Shown: positions 20,966 through 29,036 of the stretch, piece after piece | How the letters are laid out: the number at the start of each line of letters is the position of its first letter | Position numbering within the stretch: position 1 is the stretch's first letter | From: Sphingomonas sp. | Lineage (GTDB): Bacteria > Pseudomonadota > Alphaproteobacteria > Sphingomonadales > Sphingomonadaceae | Assembly: GCF_004799495.1 (NCBI RefSeq) | Contig: NZ_SSMY01000011.1 | Coordinates: 124,001 to 188,000, forward strand | Direction of reading: 5' to 3' | DNA: 64,000 bases | Translations under genes and position numbers: made by a program | The notes under the pieces: model-generated | What the model was told of the DNA's origin: nothing | The model's input: only the letters and a program-made list of their open reading frames with translations | The model's database searches: none

Positions 20966-22144
20966 ATGTTCTTCAACTTCCTCGACGAGCTCCGTGCCGC
21001 GGGCATTCCGGCTAGCCTGAAAGAGCACCTCCTCCTGCTCGAGGCGCTCGACAAGGACGTGATCGGACGGACGCCGGAGGATTTCTACTACCTCTCCCGC
21101 GCGGTGTACGTGAAGGACGAGGGGCTGCTCGACCGCTTCGACCAGGTCTTCGCCAAGGTCTTCAAGGGCATCGCCACGACCTACGGCACCGCGCAGGCCG
21201 AGATTCCTGCCGACTGGCTGAAGGCGATCGCCGAGAAATATCTGACCCCCGAAGAGATGGAGGCGATCCAGTCGCTCGGCTCGTGGGACGAGATCATGGA
21301 GACGCTCAAGAAGCGCCTCGAGGAACAGGAAAAACGCCACCAGGGCGGCAACAAGTGGATCGGCACCGGCGGCACCTCGCCCTACGGCAATGGCGGCTAC
21401 AATCCCGAAGGCGTGCGGATCGGCGGCGAGTCGAAGCACGGCAAGGCGCTGAAGGTCTGGGACCAGCGCGAGTTCAAGAACCTCGACAACACGCGCGAAC
21501 TCGGCACGCGCAACATCAAGATCGCGCTGCGCCGCCTGCGCCGCTTCGCGCGCGAGGGATCGGCCGATGAGCTCGACATGGACGCGACGATCGAGGGCAC
21601 CGCGCGGCAGGGCTGGCTCGACATCCATATGCGGCCCGAGCGGCACAATGCGGTCAAGCTGCTCCTCTTTCTCGACGTCGGCGGGTCGATGGATCCCTGG
21701 GTCAAGCTGTGCGAGGAATTGTTCTCCGCCGCGACGTCCGAGTTCAAGAACATGGAATTCTTCTACTTCCACAATTGCCCGTACGAGGGCGTGTGGAAGG
21801 ACAACCGCCGCCGCTTCGCCGAGCGCACGCCGATGTGGGACGTGCTCCACAAATACGGCCACGATTACAAGCTGGTGATCGTCGGCGACGCATCGATGAG
21901 CCCGTATGAGATCACCCACCCCGGCGGGTCGGTCGAGCATTTCAACGAGGAATCGGGCGCGGTGTGGATGCACCGGCTGACCACGACCTACCCCGCGGCG
22001 ACCTGGCTCAACCCGATCAAGGAAGAGCAATGGGGCTATTCGCAGTCGATCAAGATCATGCGCGAATTGATGAACGACCGCATGTATCCGTTGACGCTGG
22101 CGGGGCTGGACGACGCGATGCGCGAGTTGACGCGGAAGCGGTGA
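20966..22144 (+). CDS. CoxE-like VWA-domain protein
   Basis: A 392-residue protein. Its N-terminal half is helical (FFNFLDELRAAGIP, EEMEAIQSLGSWDEIM), followed by a linker with a glycine-rich patch (residues 127-145) and a C-terminal von Willebrand A fold. The MIDAS metal site reads DVGGSMD (Asp237, Ser241), with glycine in the first serine position; a second acidic residue is Asp308 in VGDASMSPYE. I recall DVGGSM as normal for this subfamily, so metal binding need not be lost. It probably works with the MoxR ATPase at 18127, as MoxR-CoxE pairs do. Confidence 0.88.
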   Translation: MFFNFLDELRAAGIPASLKEHLLLLEALDKDVIGRTPEDFYYLSRAVYVKDEGLLDRFDQVFAKVFKGIATTYGTAQAEIPADWLKAIAEKYLTPEEMEAIQSLGSWDEIMETLKKRLEEQEKRHQGGNKWIGTGGTSPYGNGGYNPEGVRIGGESKHGKALKVWDQREFKNLDNTRELGTRNIKIALRRLRRFAREGSADELDMDATIEGTARQGWLDIHMRPERHNAVKLLLFLDVGGSMDPWVKLCEELFSAATSEFKNMEFFYFHNCPYEGVWKDNRRRFAERTPMWDVLHKYGHDYKLVIVGDASMSPYEITHPGGSVEHFNEESGAVWMHRLTTTYPAATWLNPIKEEQWGYSQSIKIMRELMNDRMYPLTLAGLDDAMRELTRKR

Positions 22145-22147
22145 ACC

Positions 22148-22291
22148 TCAGGCGCTGAGCGATGCCAGCTTCGCCTCGAACTTGGCGGCCAGCGCCAGCC
22201 GGCGCGCGCGCGCCTCGACGGTCAGCGCGTTGCGCGCCGCGACCTGCTCCTGCGCCAGACGGCGAGCGTAAAAACGAATGTCCGATTCCAT
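22148..22291 (-). CDS. Small basic helical protein, unknown
   Basis: A 47-residue protein starting MESDIRFYARRLAQEQVAA at 22291 and made of one or two amphipathic helices rich in Ala and Arg (ARARRLALAAKFEAKLASL). It converges with the VWA gene with 3 nt between the stops. A longer reading from 22489 adds residues with no family look. No function can be assigned; coding status rests on composition and compact placement. Confidence 0.55.
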   Translation of the reverse strand: MESDIRFYARRLAQEQVAARNALTVEARARRLALAAKFEAKLASLSA

Positions 22292-22415
22292 TGGGCTGTG
22301 TCCCCGCCCCGCGATTCCCGAAGACTGATTCGTATCAATTTCGGCGGCGAATACATCCGCTTTGGGACTAAGCGACAGCGACTCGCGGCAAAGCGTTGGA
22401 TTACCGCGAATTTCG

Positions 22416-23282
22416 CTATTTGCCCTTGGCGATGCGCCGCGCGATTGCGTTGCGCTCGGCCACCGCGCTATCGAGTCCGTCCCGCGCATAAAGCGCGCGG
22501 AGATACGCCGAGTCGCTCGCGGTCAGCTCGCGCGGGCGAGTCGCGGCGCCGTCGAGCACCGACAAGATCGTGTCGACCGGCCCACCGGATGCGGGCGGCC
22601 GGGTGTGGGCGAGGCCACGCATCGCGGCGTAGTCCGCGACCTGGCGCAACGAGAGCCCGACCGTCGCCGCTCGGTCGATGACGACGAACGACGCCTCGAC
22701 GTCCTGCCGGTTGGGTTGGCGCACGATCGAGGCCGAGCGCACGCGAAACGCCGGCGCGTCGCCCAGCGGATCGCGCTGCGAACTGCCGCGCGGTTGGCCG
22801 ATGCCCTCGCCGTCCTCGTTGCGTAACGAGGTGATGCTCCATGCCCGCGCCGGTCCCTCTGCCGTCAGCGCATCGATATCCGCAATGCTCAGGCCGGTCA
22901 GCCAGCCGGGACGGCTCGTTTTCATGTCGCTGACCAGATCACGCCCGCTGGTCGCAATGATGACGATCAGATTGGGCGTGCATGGCAGCTTCTTGGTCAC
23001 CGGCGCCTTCGCCGCCGTTGCATCGGCCAGAATGCGCCGCTCGACGATCGCAGCATGCTCCGCCGGGAGGCCCACGACGCTCGGGCAGACAGGCTGATGA
23101 AACCGCGCGAGCTGGCCGTCGCTGCGTAGCGAGATGTTCGCGACGTACGCCTCGGCCGCCTTGCGGTCGGGCAGCGCGCGATCCCGGATGACGATGTCGT
23201 TTTGATCCGCCGCGGTCTGCGCGAACGCCGTGCCGGGGACGATCGCCAACAGGGCGGAAAGCAAAAAACGCATGACGATCAT
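22416..23282 (-). CDS. Secreted protein of unknown function
   Basis: A 288-residue protein with a clear signal peptide (MRFLLSALLAIVPGTAFA, cut before QTAADQ). The mature part has two cysteines (CPSVVG and PCTPN) that could form a disulphide, and a middle region NLIVIIATSGRDLVSDM resembling a Rossmann-type strand-loop. Two starts are possible (23282 and 23273); neither has a strong Shine-Dalgarno. The preceding sequence up to 23579 in the same frame is a shadow of the NamZ gene. It lies 4 nt past the end of the NamZ gene, so co-transcription with it is likely. Confidence 0.7.
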   Translation of the reverse strand: MIVMRFLLSALLAIVPGTAFAQTAADQNDIVIRDRALPDRKAAEAYVANISLRSDGQLARFHQPVCPSVVGLPAEHAAIVERRILADATAAKAPVTKKLPCTPNLIVIIATSGRDLVSDMKTSRPGWLTGLSIADIDALTAEGPARAWSITSLRNEDGEGIGQPRGSSQRDPLGDAPAFRVRSASIVRQPNRQDVEASFVVIDRAATVGLSLRQVADYAAMRGLAHTRPPASGGPVDTILSVLDGAATRPRELTASDSAYLRALYARDGLDSAVAERNAIARRIAKGK

Positions 23283-23286
23283 TGAC

Positions 23287-24483
23287 TCAATATAGCAAAT
23301 GCGGCCGGCGAACGTCTGCCCAGGCGATTTCGTCGGGCGCAGTCGCCGCATCGAGATCGCCCGGTTCCGCGCCCGCGTCGTCGACCCAGGCGCGCAAGCC
23401 CGGCCCGGCGTTGATGACGTCGACAGCCAGCTTGTCGAACTCATATTCGTACGGGAAATCGCGCCATAGATCGTAATCGGGATAGAGCAACCGGATCGCC
23501 TTGAACCCCAACGCCTGGAGCCGCCACGGCTTGAACGCTGCATGGTCGTAGGCCGAGCCCTCGGCGTGGATGAAGACACCCGAGCAGAGCTGGCCGGCGT
23601 GCTTGTGAAAGGTCGGCTGGAACCAGATGTCGCGCAAGGTGCACCCGTCGAGCCAGCGCGGCGCGATCCGGCGCATCTCGGCGATCACCGCCTTCGCGTC
23701 GATATCGGGCGCGCCGAATAGCTCGAGCGGGCGCGTCGTGCCCCGTCCTTCGCTCAGGTTGGTGCCCTCGAGCATCACCGTGCCGGCATAGGCGCGCGCC
23801 ATGTTGACGTTGGCGGCGTTGGGGCTCGGGTTGATCCACACGCGTTCGGGCGGCCAGCCGAAACCGGGCGCAGCGTCGGGTACCCAGCTGTCCATCGCGA
23901 TCACGCGATACTCGACGTCGAGCTTGAAGTGATCGACGAACCAATGCCCAAGCTCACCCAGCGTCATGCCGTGCCGCATCGGCATCGGTCCCGCGCCGAC
24001 GAAGCTCTCCCAGCCGGGGAGCAGCGTCAGGCCTTCAACCGGCCGTCCCGCCGGGTTGGGGCGGTCGAGCACCCACACCGCCTTGCCCTTCTCCGCCGCG
24101 GCTTCGAGCACGTAGAGCAGTGTGGTCACAAAGGTATAGATCCGGCACCCGACGTCCTGCAGGTCGATCAGGATCGTGTCGAACGTCCCCATCGACTGCC
24201 CCGACGGCCGCCGCACCTCGCCATAGAGACTGAACACCGGGATATTGTAGGTCGGGTCGGTGTAATCGGGCGACTCCATCATATTGTCCTGGAGGTCGCC
24301 GCGCACGCCATGCTGCGGCCCGAACATCGCCGAGACGTTGAGGCCGCTCGCCACCAGCGCGTCGAGCGAATGCGTCAGGTCGGCGGTCACCGAGGCGGGG
24401 TGCGCGAGCAACGCCACGCGCTTGCCCTCGAGCGGCTTGCGCAGTTCGGGGTCGGCGAGCAGGCGATCGATACCGAAGTTCAT
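23287..24483 (-). CDS. DUF1343 / NamZ-type exo-beta-N-acetylmuramidase
   Basis: A 398-residue protein covering the whole DUF1343 family, whose Bacillus subtilis member NamZ removes terminal MurNAc from peptidoglycan fragments. Recognised blocks: LEGKRVALLAHPASVTAD, GPQHGVRGDLQDNM, IDLQDVGCRIYTFVTTLLY, DRPNPAGRPVEG, ERVWINPSPNAANVNMA and LEGTNLSEGRGTTRPLELFG. No signal peptide is seen, so this copy may act in the cytoplasm on recycled fragments. ATG 24483 overlaps the stop of the DOMON gene (ATGA), implying coupling. Confidence 0.9.
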   Translation of the reverse strand: MNFGIDRLLADPELRKPLEGKRVALLAHPASVTADLTHSLDALVASGLNVSAMFGPQHGVRGDLQDNMMESPDYTDPTYNIPVFSLYGEVRRPSGQSMGTFDTILIDLQDVGCRIYTFVTTLLYVLEAAAEKGKAVWVLDRPNPAGRPVEGLTLLPGWESFVGAGPMPMRHGMTLGELGHWFVDHFKLDVEYRVIAMDSWVPDAAPGFGWPPERVWINPSPNAANVNMARAYAGTVMLEGTNLSEGRGTTRPLELFGAPDIDAKAVIAEMRRIAPRWLDGCTLRDIWFQPTFHKHAGQLCSGVFIHAEGSAYDHAAFKPWRLQALGFKAIRLLYPDYDLWRDFPYEYEFDKLAVDVINAGPGLRAWVDDAGAEPGDLDAATAPDEIAWADVRRPHLLY

Positions 24484-25040
24484 GTCCGCCCCGGTGCCGG
24501 GAGCGTCGCGATAAAGCAATCCGGGTTGTGGAAATCGGGCGGGCCGGGCGCGTGCGCGAGCGCCCAATAGGATTTTGTGCCGTCGGTTTCTTCGATGATG
24601 GCTGTGAGATTCACCCGCCATCGTTCACGATCCGATTTCAAGTCATCGAACAAGAAGTCGCCGCTAATATTGTAATGGTTCGGACGGCGAGAATCGGACC
24701 GAAACCACCGATGTGATGCTGCGGCATCCCGCATAGCCGCGCGGTAACCGTCGAATTGATATGCCGCCCAATGGCCGGCCGGACTGAGATTGGTCTCAAA
24801 ATATGTAGAATCGCCACTCGGGCGGACAAACGCCTCGAAGCAAGTCGACCGCCACAATGCGTCTCGGCGGAACTGATCTGACGGATGTTCCGGTGCGGGA
24901 ATTTCTAGCTCGCGAATGTCCCCTTCAATAAAGAACCGAAATCCAAGCTCATTCCTGGCAGGACGGTTCGCGATCACGCTCACGCCCTTGACGTAGGGCG
25001 TGGGGAAATCGGGATGCGGGACGAGACGATATTCGGTCAT
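24480..25040 (-). CDS. DOMON-like domain protein
   Basis: A 186-residue protein built of beta strands, matching the bacterial DOMON-like family: RDALWRSTCFEAFVRPSGD, YFETNLSPAGHWAAYQFDGYR and a closing SYWALAHAPGPPDFHNPDCF. Family members sit beside murein-recycling genes; here the next gene is NamZ, coupled by a 4-nt overlap. Ligand is unknown. ATG 25040 was chosen; a GTG two codons upstream (25046) is possible. Base composition across this gene is a little less GC-rich than its neighbours. It diverges from rimO. Confidence 0.83.
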   Translation of the reverse strand: MTEYRLVPHPDFPTPYVKGVSVIANRPARNELGFRFFIEGDIRELEIPAPEHPSDQFRRDALWRSTCFEAFVRPSGDSTYFETNLSPAGHWAAYQFDGYRAAMRDAAASHRWFRSDSRRPNHYNISGDFLFDDLKSDRERWRVNLTAIIEETDGTKSYWALAHAPGPPDFHNPDCFIATLPAPGRT

Positions 25041-25091
25041 TCGCACACCCTATGAAAATTGCGCGACAATCGCTATGTGCCGCGCCTTCCC

Positions 25092-26420
25092 ATGGCAACA
25101 AAACTCCCCTCCCCGCCGCGCGTCGGCATGGTGTCGCTCGGCTGTCCCAAGAACCTGGTCGACAGCGAGCGCATCCTCACCAAGCTGCGTTCCGACGGCT
25201 ATCAGATGTCGCCCGATTATGCCGGCGCCGACGTCGTGCTGGTCAATACCTGCGGCTTCCTCGACTCCGCCAAGGAGGAGAGCCTGGAGGCGATCGGCGA
25301 GGCGATTGCGGAGAATGGCCGCGTCATCGTCACCGGCTGCATGGGCAAAGAGGCCGAGGTTATTCGCACGCGCTTTCCCGACGTGCTCGCAATCACCGGC
25401 GCGCATGAGTATGAGCAAGTCGTCGGCGCGGTCCATGACGCGGCGCCGATGCCGCCCAACGCGTTCCTCAACCTCGTGCCCGAAAGCGGGCTGAAGCTCA
25501 CCCCGCGCCATTACAGCTATCTCAAGATTTCGGAGGGCTGCAACCACCGCTGCGCCTTCTGCATCATCCCGAGCCTGCGCGGCGACCTGGTGTCGCGCCG
25601 TCCGGACGCGATCCTGCGCGAGGCGGAGAAGCTGGTCGAGGCGGGGACCAAGGAGTTGCTGGTCATCAGCCAGGACACCTCGGCCTACGGCGTCGACATC
25701 AAGCATTTCCCGCGGATGTGGCACGGCCATGAAGTCCGCGCCCACATGACCGACCTGGCGCGCGAGCTGGGCAAGATCGCGCCGTGGGTGCGGCTGCACT
25801 ACGTCTATCCCTATCCGCACGTGGACCACGTCATCCCGCTGATGGCCGAAGGGCTGATCCTCCCGTATCTCGACATTCCGTTCCAGCATGCCAGCCGCAA
25901 CGTGCTCAAGCTGATGCGCCGCCCCGCGAACGAAGCGAAGGTGCTCGAACGTATCCGCAACTGGCGCGAGGTCGTCCCCGACGTCGCGATCCGATCGACC
26001 TTCGTGGTCGGCTTCCCCGGCGAGACCGAGGAGGATTTCCAGTATTTGCTCGACTGGCTCGACGAGGCGCAGCTCGACCGCGTCGGCGCGTTCCGCTTCG
26101 AGCCGGTCGAGGGTGCCGCGGCCAACGCGCTGCCCGACCATGTGCCCGAAGAGGTCAAGGAAGAGCGCTACGCCCGGATCATGGAAAAGACCGCCGCGAT
26201 CAGCGCGGCCAAGCTCGCTGCCAAGGTCGGGCGCACGTTCGACGTGATCGTCGATGCGGTCGATGCGGATGGCGGCGCGACGGGGCGGTCCTATGCCGAC
26301 GCGCCGGAGATCGACGGCGAAGTGTTCCTGCGCGATGCGGGGCGCCTCACGGTCGGCGACATCGCGCCGGTGCTGATCGAGGATGCCGACGACCACGATT
26401 TGTACGGTGTGCCGGCCTGA
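25092..26420 (+). CDS. rimO: Ribosomal protein S12 methylthiotransferase RimO
   Basis: A 442-residue radical-SAM enzyme that adds a methylthio group to an Asp of ribosomal protein uS12. The N-terminal UPF0004 domain holds three cysteines (Cys18 in SLGCPKN, Cys54 in NTCGF, Cys83 in TGCMG) for the auxiliary cluster; the radical-SAM CxxxCxxC is CNHRCAFC (Cys150, Cys154, Cys157). A C-terminal TRAM domain closes the chain. [13 protein letters not shown] separates RimO from MiaB. ATG 25092 fits the family N-terminus; the earlier ATG at 25059 adds 11 unrelated residues. Confidence 0.96.
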   Translation: MATKLPSPPRVGMVSLGCPKNLVDSERILTKLRSDGYQMSPDYAGADVVLVNTCGFLDSAKEESLEAIGEAIAENGRVIVTGCMGKEAEVIRTRFPDVLAITGAHEYEQVVGAVHDAAPMPPNAFLNLVPESGLKLTPRHYSYLKISEGCNHRCAFCIIPSLRGDLVSRRPDAILREAEKLVEAGTKELLVISQDTSAYGVDIKHFPRMWHGHEVRAHMTDLARELGKIAPWVRLHYVYPYPHVDHVIPLMAEGLILPYLDIPFQHASRNVLKLMRRPANEAKVLERIRNWREVVPDVAIRSTFVVGFPGETEEDFQYLLDWLDEAQLDRVGAFRFEPVEGAAANALPDHVPEEVKEERYARIMEKTAAISAAKLAAKVGRTFDVIVDAVDADGGATGRSYADAPEIDGEVFLRDAGRLTVGDIAPVLIEDADDHDLYGVPA

Positions 26421-26422
26421 AG

Positions 26423-26554
26423 TCCCTCTCCCTCCGGGAGAGGGAGGGAGCGCGCTCAGCGCGGCGGAAGGGTGAGGGTTAAGTCGAAACGTTTTCGACC
26501 CTGCCCTCACCCCTTCGCCGCTTCGCGGCTCGCCCCTCTCCCGGATGGGAGAGG
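26423..26554. repeat. Composite palindromic (REP/MITE-like) element
   Basis: Three hairpins are nested over 132 bp. Left: TCCCTCTCCC/GGGAGAGGGA (26423-26445). Middle: an 18-bp arm (26461-26478) pairing with 26504-26521 at 16 of 18 positions, whose loop contains GTCGAAA/TTTCGAC (26483-26499). Right: CCTCTCCC/GGGAGAGG (26535-26554). It fills most of the 201-nt gap between rimO and the next gene and contains no credible ORF. The left hairpin is 2 nt past the rimO stop and may also end or stabilise that transcript. Confidence 0.8.
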
Positions 26555-26621
26555 TTGGTTTGTCCCATTCCCGGACTCGGCGGATTTGGTCATACTCCGC
26601 CGCTGAATTACGCTGCTCGCG

Positions 26622-27599
26622 ATGGTGAGGTTGCTGGCAATCCTGTTCGGCTTGACGATCGCGACTGCGGCGGGCGCGCAGGTCGCGCAGCGCATCGTGA
26701 CCCAGGTCGATCCGCTGACAATGGGCACCGACGATTTCATCCGCCTTGCCGACCCGGCCTTGTGGGACGGCCTGATCGTCACGCGGATCGAGTTCCGCGA
26801 CGACCGCGCCTTCTGGCGGCTCTACAAGATCGACAATGCGCGCAAGCCCGTCGGCCCGCTGTGGTTCGTCCCGCACGACAACGAGAATGCCGCGTTCCAG
26901 GCGGCAGTGTACGCGGTGCGCGCCTATGGCGGCCAGGTAATCGCGATCGAGGAGGCACGCTCGCTCACCGGTCCAGACAGCCGGATGAACGGCGACGTCG
27001 CGTACGGCAGGCCGATCGACCCCAACCGCAATTTCCGCGACGATACACCCGATTATGCCCGCACGATCCTCGCGGGCTTACGCCAGACATCGGGGCTGAT
27101 CGTCGCGCTCCACACCAACGAGCCCGGCTACGACGCGTCCGAATCGACCTGCGGCCCGCCGCCGCAGGGCTACACCGGCAAAGGCGAGATTTCGGTGCTA
27201 CTGTGCAACGACCTCTATACGCCGCGCCGGTCGGCGAGTGGGCGCTGGCCGTTCGACGATACCGACAGCGTCGCGATCGTCTCCTATCCCGCGACCGGCG
27301 TGCCCGCCGACGGCTTTTGCGCGCGGCCCCTGGTCGATGCCGACATGAACATCATGTTCGAACGCGTCGCGACCAGCGACGGGTCGCTGTCCAACTTCGC
27401 GCTGTTTCGCGGGCTGTCCTACGTCAATCTGGAGACGCAGGACCGCGGCGTTACGCCCGACGGCCTGAGCGACGCGCGCGGGCGATTGCTCGCAATGATC
27501 GGCACCGTGATGGACCGCTGCGCGCCGATCGAGGGGCTCGGCCTCCGCCCACCGCCGCCCGAACCGCTCCGCCCGGGCAAGCGCAAGAAAAGGCGCTAG
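26622..27599 (+). CDS. Secreted M14-like zinc hydrolase (putative)
   Basis: A 325-residue protein with a signal peptide (cut after AAGAQ near residue 20). Three short motifs recall M14 carboxypeptidases in the right order: PHDNE (His85, Glu88; HxxE zinc ligands), DPNRNF (Arg136-Asn137; substrate-binding RN) and ALHTN (His164; third zinc ligand). Two cysteine-bearing segments (ESTCGPP, VLLCND) follow, and the tail is very basic (RPGKRKKRR). I would call it a divergent M14-type peptidase or amidase; whether the catalytic glutamate is present I cannot settle. It precedes a serine hydrolase by 33 nt and could be in one operon with it. Confidence 0.6.
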   Translation: MVRLLAILFGLTIATAAGAQVAQRIVTQVDPLTMGTDDFIRLADPALWDGLIVTRIEFRDDRAFWRLYKIDNARKPVGPLWFVPHDNENAAFQAAVYAVRAYGGQVIAIEEARSLTGPDSRMNGDVAYGRPIDPNRNFRDDTPDYARTILAGLRQTSGLIVALHTNEPGYDASESTCGPPPQGYTGKGEISVLLCNDLYTPRRSASGRWPFDDTDSVAIVSYPATGVPADGFCARPLVDADMNIMFERVATSDGSLSNFALFRGLSYVNLETQDRGVTPDGLSDARGRLLAMIGTVMDRCAPIEGLGLRPPPPEPLRPGKRKKRR

Positions 27600-27632
27600 C
27601 GCAAGAGCCGCGCGTGGCTATGGTGCGCGGCC

Positions 27633-29036
27633 ATGAAAAAACTCCACCTGCTCGCCCTTCCGCTCGTCCTGCTCGCCGCGCCCGCGCTGGCGCAGGACCT
27701 GACTCCCGCCGAAACCGTCAAGGTGGACAGCATCGTCACCGACACGCTGGCTAAAACGGGCGTGCCCTCGGCCTCGATCGCGATCGTCCGCGGCGGGCGG
27801 ATCGTCTATGCCAAGGCGTACGGCAAGCAATCCGAGACGCTGAAGGATGCCGACGCCAACCGCCCGTACCAGATCGCGTCGATCTCCAAGCAATTCACCG
27901 CCGCCGCGCTGTTGCTGCTCGAGGACGAAGGCAAGCTGAGCCTCGACGACACGGTGGCGAAATGGCTCCCCGGGATCACCGGTGGCGACAGGATCAAGCT
28001 GCGCCAGTTGCTCAGTCACACCTCCGGCCTGCAGGACTACTGGCCGCAGGATTACAGCTTCGCCGCGATGGCCAAGCCGACCACGCCGCAGGGCATCGTC
28101 GACCGCTGGGCCAAGAAGCCGCTCGATTTCGAGCCCGGCGCGCAGTGGCAATACTCCAACACCGGCTACGTCGTCGCCGGGCTGATCGCGGAGAAGGCAG
28201 CGGGCAAGCCGCTGCTCGCCTACCTCCAGGACAAGATCTTCAAGCCGCTCGGGATCAAGGCGATCGACCAGGACAAGGCGATCGGGCCGGCCTTCCCGCA
28301 AGGCTATGGCCGGTTCGCGCTGGGCCCTGTCCGGCCGGAAACGCCCTCGGCCGCGGGCTGGCTGTACGCGGCGGGCGAATTGTCGATGAGCGCCGCCGAC
28401 CTCGCCAAATGGGATATCGCGCGGATCGACCGCTCGCTGCTCCCGGCCGACGATTGGCAAGAGCAGGAAACGCCGGTCAAGCTGACCGACGGCAAGGACA
28501 CCGGGTACGGCCTCGGCGTGTTCGCCGCGGTGCGCGACGGGCGGCTGCGGATCGAGCATAGCGGCGAAGCGGTCGGGTTCATTTCCGAGAATGTCGTCTA
28601 CCCCAACGACAAGGCGGCGTTCGTCGTGCTGACCAATTCCTGGTCGGCGGGCGCGGCAAGCGCAATCGCCAATCAGCTTTCCGCGACGTTCGTTCCTGCA
28701 CCGAAGAGCGCGGCTTCAGCTGAAGACGAGGCGGCGGCGGCGAAGGCCCGCCAGGTGTTCGACCAATTACGCGACGGGACGCTCGACCGCACGATGCTGA
28801 CCGAGGACGCAAATTATTATTTCACCCCGACCGCGATCGCCGACTACCGCGCCAGCCTCGGTCCGCTCGGCGATCCGCAGAGCTTTACCGCATCGGGTAA
28901 GCCCGCATTGCGTGGCGGGTTCGTGATCCGCGGCTATACGATCAAATACCCCGACCGCACGCTGCGGCTCAGCACCTTCTTCGATCCGGCGAGCGGTAAG
29001 ATCGAGCAGTTCCTGGTCACGCCGACCGGCCAATGA
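27633..29036 (+). CDS. Secreted class C beta-lactamase-like serine hydrolase
   Basis: A 467-residue protein with a signal peptide (cut after ALA at residue 20) and the beta-lactamase/D-Ala-D-Ala carboxypeptidase fold. Visible motifs are SISK (Ser83, Lys86), YSN (Tyr174-Asn176) and HSG (His310-Gly312), with LLSHTSGLQDYWP between. About 110 further residues form a C-terminal extension. Members may act on peptidoglycan peptides, esters or D-amino-acid peptides; actual substrate is unknown and antibiotic resistance should not be assumed. Its stop overlaps the M17 aminopeptidase start (ATGA). Confidence 0.88.
   Translation: MKKLHLLALPLVLLAAPALAQDLTPAETVKVDSIVTDTLAKTGVPSASIAIVRGGRIVYAKAYGKQSETLKDADANRPYQIASISKQFTAAALLLLEDEGKLSLDDTVAKWLPGITGGDRIKLRQLLSHTSGLQDYWPQDYSFAAMAKPTTPQGIVDRWAKKPLDFEPGAQWQYSNTGYVVAGLIAEKAAGKPLLAYLQDKIFKPLGIKAIDQDKAIGPAFPQGYGRFALGPVRPETPSAAGWLYAAGELSMSAADLAKWDIARIDRSLLPADDWQEQETPVKLTDGKDTGYGLGVFAAVRDGRLRIEHSGEAVGFISENVVYPNDKAAFVVLTNSWSAGAASAIANQLSATFVPAPKSAASAEDEAAAAKARQVFDQLRDGTLDRTMLTEDANYYFTPTAIADYRASLGPLGDPQSFTASGKPALRGGFVIRGYTIKYPDRTLRLSTFFDPASGKIEQFLVTPTGQ

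Noticed and set aside
20966..22144. Loss of MIDAS function in the VWA protein because DxSxS reads DVGGS
   Set aside because: I recall the DVGGSM form as usual for this CoxE-like subfamily, so it is not evidence of decay.
27633..29036. Antibiotic-resistance beta-lactamase
   Set aside because: The SxxK/YSN/HSG motifs are shared by many peptidases and esterases, and the C-terminal extension and neighbours point to peptide hydrolysis.
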